A stretch of DNA of 64,000 nucleotides, taken from assembly GCA_019914995.1 (NCBI GenBank), contig CM034139.1:6488461-6552460 (forward strand). Reading direction: 5' to 3'. The translations under genes and the position numbers were made by a program. The stretch is from Acanthochlamys bracteata. Lineage: Eukaryota > Streptophyta > Magnoliopsida > Pandanales > Velloziaceae. Of the stretch, positions 1 through 10,851 are shown in pieces (position 1 is the first letter of the stretch; every line of letters starts with the position of its first letter). Under the pieces are notes generated by a model. That model did no database searches and was not told where the DNA came from. It saw only the letters and a list, made by a program, of their open reading frames with translations.

Positions 1-548
1 CGCCACTGAATGTCCTTCAAGCTCAATCGCAGAACAAACACCACCAGGGAATACTTTTTTCCGAAATGGCATAGTAGAGTTCTTCGGGTGTTGTACCGGC
101 TTGTGCCCAAACAGTTTCTGGCAAAGAGGTTCTCTTGAAGGACCTGCAACCAAAATCATTCTGCAAGTAAAAGTCGGACTTCATAGTGGAGCCAATTACC
201 ATAGAAGAGTGGGAGGGACTTCAGAGTGGTGCAAGCAGGCACGGTCGAATCAGAGTACTGCAAGGAAGCCGGAAAAAGCATCGTTTGGATAGCAATCTGT
301 ACAAGCTTATGACTCATTATGTTTTGAAGAATCCTCGAGCAGCATATCTCAATACTAGAGATCTAGATTTTGGGTATGAATGAAAGAAAATTAACAAGTT
401 ACCAGAAGCAAAATTTTGGGAAGAAAGTACTTTAAGAATACTCTATTGCGAAACAAGAGTTTGATCTAGAGAATTTCTTCAGAAAAGCGCAGAGCATACC
501 ACCATTAACTCCAAACAAAAAGGAAAAACCAATAAAGAAATCATGAGA
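1..548 (+). pseudogene. 3' part of a berberine-bridge-enzyme-like (FAD oxidoreductase) pseudogene
   Basis: Only the C-terminal part of a BBE-like gene lies in the window; the rest would be left of base 1. Around 145-235 a frame with one stop reads like the family segment KSDFIVEPITIEEWEGLQ. At 303-380 the frame gives NPRAAYLNTRDLDFGYE, the conserved BBE C-terminal 'NPRAAYLNYRDLDLG' block. At about 465-548 another frame gives DLENFFRKAQSIPPL and then a stop, the usual end of the family. The pieces lie in different frames with stops between them, so the copy is not functional. Intact members are secreted FAD-linked oxidases, typically oxidising oligosaccharides or monolignols. It has the same orientation as the pseudogene starting at 852, suggesting a tandem array. 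Family call is confident; subfamily unknown. Confidence 0.75.
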
Positions 549-851
549 ACTGTTAGAATAAATCTGTAGTTTAATTTGCGCTTCTCATCTGTAAACTGTT
601 TTGTGTTAAGCTAGAGTATAGACTTATGGGTTTCATCTTCATCTATAAATGCAATTTAGTTGGTAAGTGGGTGAAGCAATGTTGTTCCTTCGGATTAAAC
701 ATCCTAGACTTTCTTATTCTTCCCTTAACGGAAAATGTTTCTAGCATCTCTACCTCCTATCTGGATATTTTTCTTCAAATAAAAATCAACTAAAAGGATA
801 AAAGTTTAAGTTGATAGAGATACTTTTTAACTTTGAACATTTGCCTAAAGA

Positions 852-2735
852 ATGGAAAAGGGCATGCGTTACTTTGAACATCTAGCTTTTCTCTTCTTTC
901 TATTTCTCTCCTTCACATCTGCACCTGTCTCAGTACCAAAGCCAAGAGGATTTCAGCCACACTGTTTTTCAAGACATATGGGAGCCTCTGCAAACATTTC
1001 TGATCTCATCTTTACTAACCCAAAACCCCTCCTTCACCTCTCTCCTACAATCCACCATCAACAACAGAGGCATGCATCACCTCGCAACAAGCCAGTCCTC
1101 ATTGTATCACCTACAGAAGATTCCCATGTCCAAGCAACAGTTCTTTTGCCGTAAGGAGCTTGGGCTCTCTATCAGGGCTGGGAGCAGTGCTCATGACTAT
1201 GAAGGACTTTCTTACCATTCCTATGATCATCTTCCTTTTATCATGCTTGACTTTAGGAACCTTAGGTTATCGAAGTTAATGTCAGCGCTCGTACAACTTG
1301 GGTCCAAGCTGGTGCCACACTGGTGAGCTCTATTACAGGGTTGCTGAGAAGGGTAGCACCATCGCATTCTCTGCAGGAATATGTTGAAGTGTTGGTGTAA
1401 GCATACAAGTGGAGGCAGCTTTGGAACAATGGTTCAGAAGTATGGTATTGCAGCAGACCATGTCATTGACGCTAAGATAGTTTGATTCTCACGGGAGGCT
1501 CTTAGATAAAAGTACATGGGTGAAGACTCCTTTTGGACACTTACATGTGGTGGTGCGGCTAGCTTTGGTATCATATAGCGTGGAAGTTGAGTCTAGTCCA
1601 AGTTCCTCGCATCATTGCCGTCTTTAAGTCCAAAGAAGTAAAGACGAAGGTACCTTGGATATAATTCATAAAGGGCAACACATTGCACCGAAGGTCGACG
1701 AGAATCTATTTATAGAAGCTACTATACAGTCTATAGGAGGGCCAGGGAGCAGTTTCACAAGTCAACACCTTATTCCTCGGAAGATTTAGAAAGTTGCTAA
1801 ATTTATTGAATAAAAACCTACCAGAACTGAGATTAAATAGAAGCGAATGCCAAAAAGAAGAGTTGGATTCAATCAATGCTCTACTGTGCTCCCTAAGGCA
1901 CAAGCATTTGAGGCTTTATTGAATAAAACTCTTCCGCCAAATGCCTTTTTCAAGGTTAAGCCATAATTCGATAATAATGCGCCTATTCCAAGAGAAGCAT
2001 GGGAAAGGGATAGCAAAGGTTCTTGGAGCCGTTAGTAGGAGCTACGTGGATGGACCCATATGGTGGGGTAATGGATGATATTCACTAAGGACAAATACCT
2101 TCTCCTCGTAGGAAAGGAAATCTATACAACATCCAATACCTTTCTGTATGGAATCAAAATGGATCTAAGACAGACGAAGAGAGCATTGCCTGGAACAGAA
2201 GCCTGTAAAACACACGACTCCTTATGATTTCAAAGAATCTTAGAGCTTCATATCTCAACTTTAAACTGGGAATGTATAAGGAAAACAAAATGAGCTACTC
2301 CGGGCTAAAATGTGGGAAGCAAATGCCAAATTTACCTATACTTTAAACTCAATCTTTTTGGCCAAAAACTCCGATTTCAACTCACATTCAATAAAAAATT
2401 AAACACAAAAAGTAAACTCACTTTTAAACTCCACTTCCAACAATCATATTTAAAATTAAAAACTCCACTTTCAAAGCTACTTTTACTAAAAAATAAACAC
2501 ACAAACTAAACTCACATTCATCGATCACCTTTTAAGTAACTTATTTTTTAAAACTCACTTTTCGAAACTTCACTTCCAAACAAAGTAAACGTGCCCAAAG
2601 TATTTTAAAATTAACTTGAAGAGAATAACTATGGTGAAACGAGAGGTGGATCCACAAAATTTCTTCAGAAATGAGCAAAGCATACCGCCAGTTCAGAAGC
2701 ACTGGATGGAACAAGAAAATCATGTTACACATACT
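852..2735 (+). pseudogene. Berberine-bridge-enzyme-like pseudogene, near full length, interrupted by a MITE
   Basis: It begins with a signal-peptide-like N-terminus (MEKGMRYFEHLAFLFFLFL) and runs in order through recognisable BBE blocks. These are KPVLIVSPTEDSHVQA at about 1098; HDYEGLSY at about 1195 (the His that carries FAD in the family) with FIMLDFRNLR; VQLGSKL/GELYYRVAEKG at about 1290-1350; a Y-GIAADHVIDAKI block at about 1445; MDPYGG near 2050; GNLYNIQYLSVW near 2120; NLRASYLNF near 2240; and [15 protein letters not shown] at 2650-2695. These fall in all three frames with many stops, so it is a decayed gene. At 2324-2596 a foreign AT-rich element splits the C-terminal KYFK block; removing it restores continuity. 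Intact proteins are about 530 residues, matching the span. Confidence 0.85.
2324..2596. mobile_element. MITE-like insertion inside the BBE-like pseudogene
   Basis: A 273-bp AT-rich stretch interrupts a conserved BBE codon run. The left flank ends ...TGGGAAGCAAA and the right flank resumes AAAGTATTTTAAA, so the repeated AAA (or CAAA) is the target duplication. Precise removal gives the family sequence W-E-A-K-Y-F-K in one frame. The ends are weakly inverted (left TGCCAAATTTAC, right complement GGGCACGTTTAC). The interior is rich in 'aactcac' and 'cttttaaactcc' motifs like those in the element at 31861. It has no coding capacity, so a non-autonomous element is inferred. Confidence 0.7.
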
Positions 2736-2740
2736 GACAT

Positions 2741-3154
2741 AAATGCTCCCAATTTAGTTTACATTGTTGCTCATATAAACATGCTTCATTTTTCAGCCGT
2801 TTAGTGTTTGTATTCACTATCATCAAGAATTAGTATGCCAAGCAACTTAATTCGTTCTTATCATCAACCTAATACAATAAAACTGGACATCCATTTTCCT
2901 GTAACTTTGCCCATACAAATCGATTATCAACTGACTTCACATAAAATAAATACTCCCAATTTAGTTTACATTGTTGCTCATATAAACATGCTTCATTTTT
3001 CAGCAGTTTAGTGTTCGTATTCACTATCATCAAGAATTAGTATGCCAAGCAACTTAATTCGTTCTTATCATCAACCTAATACAATAAAACTGGACATCCA
3101 TTTTCCTGTAACTTTGCCCATACAAATCGATTATCAACTGACTTCATATAAAAT
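2741..3154. repeat. Two-copy tandem duplication, 207-bp unit
   Basis: Bases 2741-2947 and 2948-3154 are direct copies in head-to-tail contact. By eye they differ at only about four positions, for example g/a at 2745 and cagccg/cagcag near 2797. The unit starts just past the end of the BBE-like pseudogene and includes a little of its former 3' region. Both copies hold short ORFs, but nothing resembles a known protein. Confidence 0.9.
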
Positions 3155-3527
3155 AAAAAAATACAAATCGACAGTAGCAAAGCAGCTAATTGTAATGCTT
3201 GACAAAGATCATCCAAATTTCAACTTAAGCTTTGAGGTAACCATTCATGTAAGTAAAATAAAAATCATTAATTCGGGCATTTGAAGTCTGCAATGGGCCA
3301 ATGGCTATAGAAACCTTAATTTCTCACTGGTAAAACCAAAAAAAAAATCAGGGAACACTTGTACATTATACATAGTAACAGGCAAACAGCTTTCACAGTT
3401 TCACATAAACAAACATAGAATGTGAAAAGAGAATGCTCAGATTGTATACACAAACAAGTCATCTTCCTTAAGTACATCAACACTAACCTTTCAAATTGCA
3501 ATTCTCTACTAACAATGGAGAGAAATC

Positions 3528-4272
3528 TCAGAGCTTGGATGCGAATTGCTTGCGTACAATTTCCCCAGTAACTCCATCTATCCCAACAGCACGGCAAAGT
3601 TCCGGAAACGCCCCTTTCCTAATCGAAGCATAAACATTTCCATCCCATCCTCGTGCCACCAGCTCCTCAGCCATCTTCACCGCCGCTTCTAAAGTCTCTG
3701 CCGGACCTTGATGTGCCCCATCAATAATTTTCCTCTCCACAGCCTCCTTCGCTCCAATCTTCTTCGCCCGAAGAGTAAGATCTCTTCGAGCTCTTGCATC
3801 GGTGATCTTAGCTCGCATGAGCGCCATGAAGTAGTGAGGTAAAGGGAGATTGATATCGAGCTCGCTCATATAAATCACGCCTTTATCTGCTCTCATGAGA
3901 ACGTAATCGGGAGATAACGCAAGCATGAATCCAGCAGCAGCAGTGTGGCCGGTGACGGCAGCGATTGTAGGCATCGGAAGAGAAATAAAGTCAGCAACGA
4001 GACCATTAAATAATTCACCCAGGTGAAAGAGACGTGAACGAGCGGCGGTAGGGTCGCCGGCGGAGTTAGCCCAGGCGAGATCGAAACCATTAGCGAAGAA
4101 TCTTCCCTCCGCGGTCGTTACCAGAGCAACGCCGCGTGAAGAAGACGAAGAAGAATCAGAGCGAACGCGAGAGAGAGCTGACCGGATCTCGGTGATCACG
4201 GAAGGGCTTAGACGGTGCTCACCGGAACAACGTTAGAATCCAAACTTTGCCCCGCTTCTCCAAAGAACACAT
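3528..4272 (-). CDS. Peroxisomal enoyl-CoA delta isomerase (ECI type), apparent 1-nt frameshift near codon 16
   Basis: This crotonase-fold enzyme moves the double bond of 3-enoyl-CoA to the 2-trans position so that unsaturated fatty acids can enter beta-oxidation. The start at 4272 gives MCSLEKRGKVWILTL, matching the N-terminus of plant ECI/ECHI proteins. The main frame then gives GEHRLSPSVITEIRSAL, FFANGFDLAWA, the conserved LPMPTIAAVTGHTAAAG block with its oxyanion-hole region, VLMRADKGVIYMSELDI, and ends in SKL, a type 1 peroxisomal targeting signal. Length is about 245 residues, normal for the family, with no intron. One extra T (4226 or 4227 on this strand) puts the first 15 codons out of frame with the rest; a stop lies just upstream in the main frame, and no splice can bridge it. 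It is either a recent disabling indel or a sequence error. Confidence 0.85.
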
Positions 4273-4599
4273 TATTGATCGATCAATCAATTGCTTCAGT
4301 GTGAAACCATACCAGAATTTCTTCTCTTCTTCTTCAACTGCTGATGATGCGATTTTCGCAGAGTAATTACGTGACAGTGTAGATTTCGTGACGTCTACCA
4401 AAAACATGTAATAGAAAATCGACCGAGTCAATATTTGAGTTAGTCCAATTAAAGCCTAGCCCAAACGTAATCTCTCAATTATGGACCGGGCCAACTAGGC
4501 CGTTAAAAAAGTCCAGCAGTCAAATGCACCAAAAGAATGTCTGAGCTGAGCATCTTCCGTCTATTAAACAAAAAAAGTCTTTTTCTTGAACTGAAAAAG

Positions 4600-4860
4600 A
4601 CTGCAAAGGATCCGCCTTGTTTGGATTGGTTATTATTTCAAAACTTTTCAATCTTAAAAAATTTTTTTACAATATTTTATCTTAAAAAATTAGAAAATAT
4701 GAATGATTCTTATATTATCAAATAATTGTAAATATGAATTATTTTTCAAAAGTTTATTATTTTTTGAAAAAGACTTTTTTTGAAAATGTACTTTATTCTT
4801 CAAATCAGAAAACATCAAAGTTGCTTACACTACTATGCTAAAGGTTTGTTTGATTTGTTA
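4600..4860. repeat. AT-rich MITE-like stretch
   Basis: This is an AT-rich block with foldback potential between GTTTGGATTGG (about 4618) and GGTTTGTTTGATTTG (about 4844). It resembles the other AT-rich elements of the window, but clean terminal repeats and a target duplication were not found. No gene is seen in 4280-5900. Confidence 0.3.
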
Positions 4861-5906
4861 GTAATTTCCAAAAAAATTCAAATAAACTTTATTTAAAGAA
4901 TTTATTAATTCTAATTTATTAACATTATTTCTTAAAAATTTAATTTTCAGATGCTCATTTTCAGATAATTTATATGCACCTGCCAGGTATATCTTCTCTA
5001 GGCAAAAATTATTTTGGAAAAACTCAAAATTTCTTGCATATGACATTGATGCCTTATGCAATTAGCAATATACAACCAATGTACTTACTACAGGACTAGT
5101 TAAAAGAACAGTGAGTTTGTGATTGCAAATTTTTATAAATGCAACAGTTCTTGGTCATCTTAAGTTCTATTTTTAGGTTGTGAGATGTTAAATCTGCATT
5201 TATGCATTGACAGGAAGAAGTCATGAAAAGATAAGAAAGTTCTTCTCCATAAATATTCCATAACTTTTCCGGCTGATTTGACGCAAGCAAGGTTAACTCG
5301 ACAAAGGATTTAATGTTACATGAAGTAAAAATAATTTGTTTTAAAATTCAAATGAGAACTTTTGTACATAAATAGAATTGTCTTTTTTTTTTAATCGTCG
5401 TTCTATGCAAAAGAAACAGTGAGAAATAAAGCAAGTGTCCGTTTCGGTATTACGTTGTCGAGCAGAGAAGATATGCAAAGAAAACACAAAGTACTACAAA
5501 TATGAGATACGAATGTTTGCCTACATAAAGAAATCAACAATCTTCAAAACCTGTGGACAAACAAACAACAACCAAAACATTTCCGCCGCTTCCATATCTC
5601 TTCCTTGTCTGCAGCCTCCATTTAATTAATTTTGCTTTCAATTGCCAGTATCACTTTTTGAAAACCCATCAAGTATAAAAGAGAAGAATTTTACTCATGC
5701 ACTAAGAACTAATTAATCAAGCTTCAAAATATATATAATCCATACAACAGTCATCAGAGCATATGTTGAGACTTAAGTTCGAATAACATCGACATAATAT
5801 TGCTACCTAGGGAGACTCAAAAACAGATTATAGAGTACTGCTAACTAAAGTTAGATGATCAAGATGGTATGATGATGATGATGTACGTAATTTGTGGTTG
5901 ATTCGA

Positions 5907-7001
5907 TCAAGCATCTTGCAGCCTGGTGGGGATTACTTCGAAGAACTCAGGGTACTGGATTACGTCTTGAAGTAGACCTTCAGGAACCGTAGGAAAATCT
6001 TCAGTACCACCACCGCCGGAGTTACACCACTGATCATAGTAGCACTCTAACTGCTGTAGTTGCTGCTGCTTCTGCTGTAGCGACTGTTGCGTGCTGTTCA
6101 TCGTCAACTTGAAACCTTGCATGGCTGCCCTGTTCAGATCGTTCACGTCCGCGTCCATCTCCATCCTAGATATTGTTTCATGGTTTCTGTTTATCATCTC
6201 CTTGTTGTTGTTGTTGTTGTTGGAGAATTTCTTAGGGTAGAAGGCATGTAGGACTTCTTGAAGCAGACCAGATTCTTTCGGCTCTGTATCCAACAAGAAA
6301 TCATTGCAGGGTTCAAATAGCGGAGTCGGCGGCGGTGCTTCAATGGTGCCGGATGGTGTCGATTTGGTGCAAACTGTTTGGTCATCAACAAAGCTGTCAA
6401 AATCATAAGAGTAATTACCCAACACAAGTCCTGCATCAGTGGTGCTAATGCTGTCGTCGGCGGCAAACGTAGTAGGAGTGGTACTGCTGCTTGTGGTTAT
6501 GGTAGTGGTGGAAGGTGAAATATACACTGAAGAAGCGAGGTAAGGCAAGTTGTTGAAGGGGATTGAAGCCGAAGAAGAATCGACAAGGTTCCGAAGAGCA
6601 AGAGCGTTTGTTGAGAAGTGATACGGAGGAACTCCAGCAGCAGCAGCAGGACATGGCCAAGAAGTCGCTGGAGTTTGCAGAGGCGCCACTGCAGCTGTAA
6701 CAGCAGTAGTTGGAACATGTGGAACAGGGTAGTGAAAATTTGTACGAGCTTTTACACCGCGCATAGCACGAGCAGCGATGTCGTAAGCGCAGGCAGCTTG
6801 CTCGGCCGTGTCAAACGTGCCGAGCCACCGCCGTTCTTTCGACTGCGGGTCTCTAATCTCTGCAGCATATCTTCCCCATGGCCTGCGGCGCACTCCACGG
6901 TAACGCATGCCTTCTTTGCTCCCTGCTGCCGCCGCACGCTTGTTGCTGCCACTACTACTACTGTTAGTTTTGTGATAAGCTTGAGTGTTGAACTCTTCCA
7001 T
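5907..7001 (-). CDS. AP2/ERF transcription factor, group VIIIb (ESR1/DRN, ESR2/DRNL type)
   Basis: This is a DNA-binding regulator with one AP2/ERF domain at residues about 33-90 ([20 protein letters not shown] ... [18 protein letters not shown]). The domain is very close to Arabidopsis ESR1/DORNROESCHEN and ESR2, which act in shoot regeneration, cotyledon and organ initiation. A second shared motif, [15 protein letters not shown] (the ESR motif), lies C-terminal, followed by Asn- and Gln-rich tracts and a terminal [15 protein letters not shown] segment. The gene has a single exon. I chose the ATG at 7001 (MEEFNTQ, 364 residues). An in-frame ATG at 7058 lies only a few bases from the TATA box at 7063-7072 and would probably be upstream of the transcription start. 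The family-level call is firm; whether it is ESR1, ESR2 or a paralogue is not settled. Confidence 0.88.
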   Translation of the reverse strand: MEEFNTQAYHKTNSSSSGSNKRAAAAGSKEGMRYRGVRRRPWGRYAAEIRDPQSKERRWLGTFDTAEQAACAYDIAARAMRGVKARTNFHYPVPHVPTTAVTAAVAPLQTPATSWPCPAAAAGVPPYHFSTNALALRNLVDSSSASIPFNNLPYLASSVYISPSTTTITTSSSTTPTTFAADDSISTTDAGLVLGNYSYDFDSFVDDQTVCTKSTPSGTIEAPPPTPLFEPCNDFLLDTEPKESGLLQEVLHAFYPKKFSNNNNNNKEMINRNHETISRMEMDADVNDLNRAAMQGFKLTMNSTQQSLQQKQQQLQQLECYYDQWCNSGGGGTEDFPTVPEGLLQDVIQYPEFFEVIPTRLQDA

Positions 7002-7062
7002 GATACGATCAGGATATTGAATCGAGTGATACGAGTACGAGAAAGTAGAGAAGTTCAACGGG

Positions 7063-7072
7063 TTTATTTATA
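7063..7072 (-). promoter_or_regulatory. TATA box of the ERF gene
   Basis: The minus strand reads TATAAATAAA. Transcription would start about 25-35 bp downstream (about 7030-7045), leaving a short leader before the ATG at 7001 and excluding the upstream in-frame ATG at 7058. Confidence 0.55.
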
Positions 7073-7074
7073 CA

Positions 7075-8900
7075 CTGCTCAATTGTATTGCATAGACTTT
7101 TGCCCTAATCATCTAATAAGCAAAAAAACATAACGAGTGCCAGTGGGATTTTTAGAAGTAATATATCGAATTGATCATCTCAGTACTCAGAATCTATATC
7201 TCAACTACCCATTCATCAATGTCAAAGTAAGAATTTTATAATGCGAAACAATAAAGAATTGTTATACAAACAACAGAGAAATGAAAAAGAACTTATTATG
7301 TTGATTTGATGTTGTGTATCTGCTTTTTTTCTAAAAGGGGTGTTCGTTTCTTTGATTGACAGATGGAGTGAAGTACTGCTGTGTGCATGGAGTTCTGCAT
7401 GGGACAAAGGTATGATTTTGTTGTCTGCCCCTTACACTTCCCAATAACAAGTAGCCTTCTCTTCTAAATTAAATCCTACTACTCTAATAAAACATAATAT
7501 ATTCTACAGAAAAGCTATAGCTACGATCATCTAGCAATAAAAATAAAATCGACAACCAATTTATGAACCTTTCGAATAGGCCTGGTGAACGTTATCAGCA
7601 AGAGATTTGTAGGCTTTGTCCCTCTCATTACCACACGCTCTTTCTCTTGTTCTACATATCTAGGTTTGACTTGTGTTTATACGTATTCTCTGTTTTTATA
7701 CGTTAGGTAATAGTGTGTTCATAGACGATTCGAAAACCACATGTACAGTTGCGGTAGCGTAGCAGTACAGTACAACTCTTTAACTCCATCTCTCTGCATT
7801 GAGTAATATTAATACAGTAGCTATTTCCGAGACTAACATTCTGTGTTTCTGCAGTACTGCTGTTTTCTTCTATTTGGCTACTCATTTATGCACATCAACA
7901 TCTAGTCCTAATCTTTTTGAGATGTTTGGCGTGTGTTAGCTATCCGTTTTAGCAAATTTTAACATGCTACACCTAAAAGAATACAGTTCAAATATTTGTG
8001 TTAAGAAATGTTTTGAAATATAAAATTTTCTGACTAATAATGATTACATTTAATACTATCACCGTAAATCCATCAAATATTGGATATTAAAAAAAAAGAA
8101 AAAGAAAGCTCTCATGTGTGCGGAATATGAAGAAATCTGTGTTGCACATGAGATGAGACTCCGCCTGCCTGTAGATTGAATAAAGCTTGGGAAAGACAAA
8201 GTTGGGATTTGGTTGATGGATTGAAACTGACAAGAAGAAGTTGACAAGAATCGTATTTTGAAGTTCTTTTGGGTTTTGATATGATTTTGAATGATTGTGT
8301 TGCATGCGCTTGGTGCCCAGCTGGCGGCGTTCAGAAATTGTTCCCTTTTCCATTTCTTCTTTTCTTCTTCTTTCCTTTCGTGAATTAATAACAGACGAGC
8401 TAGCTAGTAAAGCAAAGAATGAAGAAGCCAATAAGGAATGTGTGAGATTTGATTATTGTACTACAACCGTGGCATTCAATCTGTGGCTACCTTTTGTCGG
8501 GATTGCTCATTAGAGTTTGGAAACCAAGGTTCTCTTCACGTGAACATGTCTCTGAATGATTTTAGGTTTTTCACTCTCTTTTCATGTATCTACCCTCTCT
8601 AGCTATTGAAACTTCATTACAGACAAGGTTTTTAGCTTAGCTTCACAGTCTTTAGCAATCAAGCATGCGAAATCAACAGTGCTACCATCTGAAAAAGTGG
8701 ATGAGAAGCATGGTTGACGCATGCACACGAGTCCGTGTAGCACGTTCCACACCTTACCCGTCCGGCGGCCGGCGATCAATTGCAGCAAAGGATCTGAGAA
8801 TACGTTGGACGTTAACGAGGCCTATCAATATTCGTAGTGGGCCTCAATCAACTCAAACTCATTAAAATAGGTCAATAAACCATTTCTTGCGTCACGTGGA
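7075..8900. other. Intergenic region, no gene recognised
   Basis: Short ORFs occur on both strands, but none resembles a known protein or shows coding-like composition. The 3' half (8060-8450) has purine-rich and pyrimidine-rich runs only. Confidence 0.5.
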
Positions 8901-8908
8901 AAGCCCAA

Positions 8909-10221
8909 TTGGAAAATCACAGACCTGAATCGCTCACTCTTTCTCATCACAATTCACAACGGAGTCCACAAGAATTCTTCGTCATCATCTTCTTGGTTTT
9001 CTTCTATAAATATAACATCTTCTGCAACACAAACTTCTCTACCGACAAATCCGGCGCCGGCGATATCTCCGTAGATATTCACAGGACCATCAACACTCCT
9101 CCCAAAACAAAGAGCTCTACTGTCTCTAGGAATCCCTGTTTCTCACTCAGCAAGACCCATGTTCAAACCAACCCATGTCCACACAACAATGCAACATTCT
9201 GCGACAACTCCTCAATGTTCAAGCACGCCGTTTCACTCCAATTCTCCAACTGTCTACAGACATTGATATCTCTTCTGTCCACTCTCCGATCTCTGTCTTT
9301 CTCCGACTGCCCTGTTCAACCACCACCATCGGTTACCGTCTTCGCTTGCTTCGGATCTTCGTTCTTTCTCTTGTTCTTCTTCTCTTCACTGCCTACCGGG
9401 AGTACGGATTTCTCGTCTACAAAATCTCACCTCGCCAACCATTGCTGATGTACCCATTACTGCTTCCGCTCGCTATGTTATTCTTTTTCTCGCATGCCTC
9501 ACCTTGTTTCACTCTCCATTACCAACGCTAACCTTTCTGGTTCACTACCTCGCCATTGGCTCTCGTTAAGCTTCACAGTTGTCAACCTTTTGTTTAACCG
9601 GCTAACCAGAAATATACCCAGTTCAATTTCACTCTGATCTTCTCTCTAAGCACTCAATCTAAGCTCAAATACATTCCCTGGTATTCTTCCCAATCGGTGG
9701 CCTTGATACTTCAAAGAACGTTTCTTTTTCGAATAACAAACTTTAAGGGCTGTTGCCGGAGACAATGTCACGCATGACGGCGCTTAACCACCTCGATCAG
9801 AGCTCAGATCAGTTCAATGGAAGCATACCCAAGTACACTTCTTCAATGAAACATCTTAAATATCTCAACTTGGAGAACAACAACTTCCAGGGAGTGTTCC
9901 CCTTCAACGCTTCGTTCGATCAGGAACCTAGATGTTCTCAAGGTTGGTGGGAATTCTAACTTGTGTTACAACCAGAGTCTTCTTTCTTCAAAATTGAAAC
10001 TTGGCATTGCTCGTTATTACGAGTACGGCATGCCGGTATCTCCGTACCGGAGAAATCGTTATAATTTCTTTGGACTACTCTGATGATAGCAGGTGAGATA
10101 ATGCGGCGGTAACGGCGGCGGCGGTGGTGTGGAGGTCACCATGGGGGTTCTTCTTGGAGTTGCTATTACATTGGTGGCGTGCTTCGTTTTCTTGGTTGTT
10201 TTATGCAAGAGATGTAGATGA
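8909..10221 (+). pseudogene. LRR receptor-like protein pseudogene, RLP51/RLP55 type
   Basis: Pieces of a kinase-less LRR receptor-like protein follow in order but in shifting frames. They are KALLSLGIP near 9110; LRSLSFSDCPVQPPPS near 9285; MPHLVSLSITNANLSGSLP near 9496; LRRs with SRMTALNHLD and [19 protein letters not shown] at 9765-9880; FPFNASF then [36 protein letters not shown] near 9990; and a final membrane helix, GVLLGVAITLVACFVFLVV, ending KRCR with a stop at 10219. From memory the order and motifs match Arabidopsis RLP51 (SNC2) and RLP55. At least three frameshifts and several stops (for example after IPSSISL near 9634) disable it. Intact relatives are cell-surface immune receptors. 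Confidence 0.75.
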
Positions 10222-10326
10222 TTGAAAATTTACCCAAAAAAGACGGTTCATTTTTGTTCTTTTTTTCTCTCTGAAAAAGTTTGCTGGACTCAGAAATTAG
10301 AATGGTGTTTGCCGGTTTGATTATTG

Positions 10327-10544
10327 GCGTTTGGAATTGCATTTTCCAGACGCTCATTTCTTATTTTTTTTATTTTATATTTTTTATATATTTTTTATAA
10401 TTATTTAAAAATTTGAAAATATAAAAAAATTTAAATAATAAAATATGTTTATTATTTTTTTGAAAATAAAAAAAAATTCTAAAAAAATAAACATATTTTT
10501 TATTTAAAAAAAATTTTATTTCATAAATATTATCAAACGTCCGC
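10327..10544. mobile_element. AT-rich MITE-like element
   Basis: The left end is GGCGTTTGGAATTG and the complement of the right end is GCGGACGTTTGATA, enclosing strongly palindromic AT-rich DNA. TATT lies on both outer sides as a possible target duplication. It sits just past the RLP-like pseudogene. Confidence 0.45.
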
Positions 10545-10851
10545 TATTTAAGATTAATGGGTCAAAAAGGTGTTACTTAAAAGACTCACTAAAGTAATCT
10601 GAGAAATCAAACCACAATCCGTCGATTCGAAATGCGATCATATCAGTTGCTACATTAATTGAATTCGGAAAACTTTGACGACGGCAATGGATTCGGCACA
10701 AATATGCAAAAATTTCATATTTCCATAAGAGTATAGAGAAATCAACCACACTTTTACATCATATGAGGCTTTCAAGTATCCACAGTAAATTTGGTTCCGT
10801 TTTCACATATAAAGGTATATGAACAGTCAATTGAATTGTCATCAAGGCATA

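Noticed and set aside
1840-1862. TGCCAAAAAGAAGAG resembling miR399
   Set aside because: Only the first seven bases match and there is no hairpin; it lies in the BBE-like pseudogene.
6194-6718. Minus-strand and plus-strand ORFs overlapping the ERF gene
   Set aside because: They are other frames of the Ser/Thr- and Asn-rich ERF coding region; only the frame ending at 5907 carries the AP2 domain.
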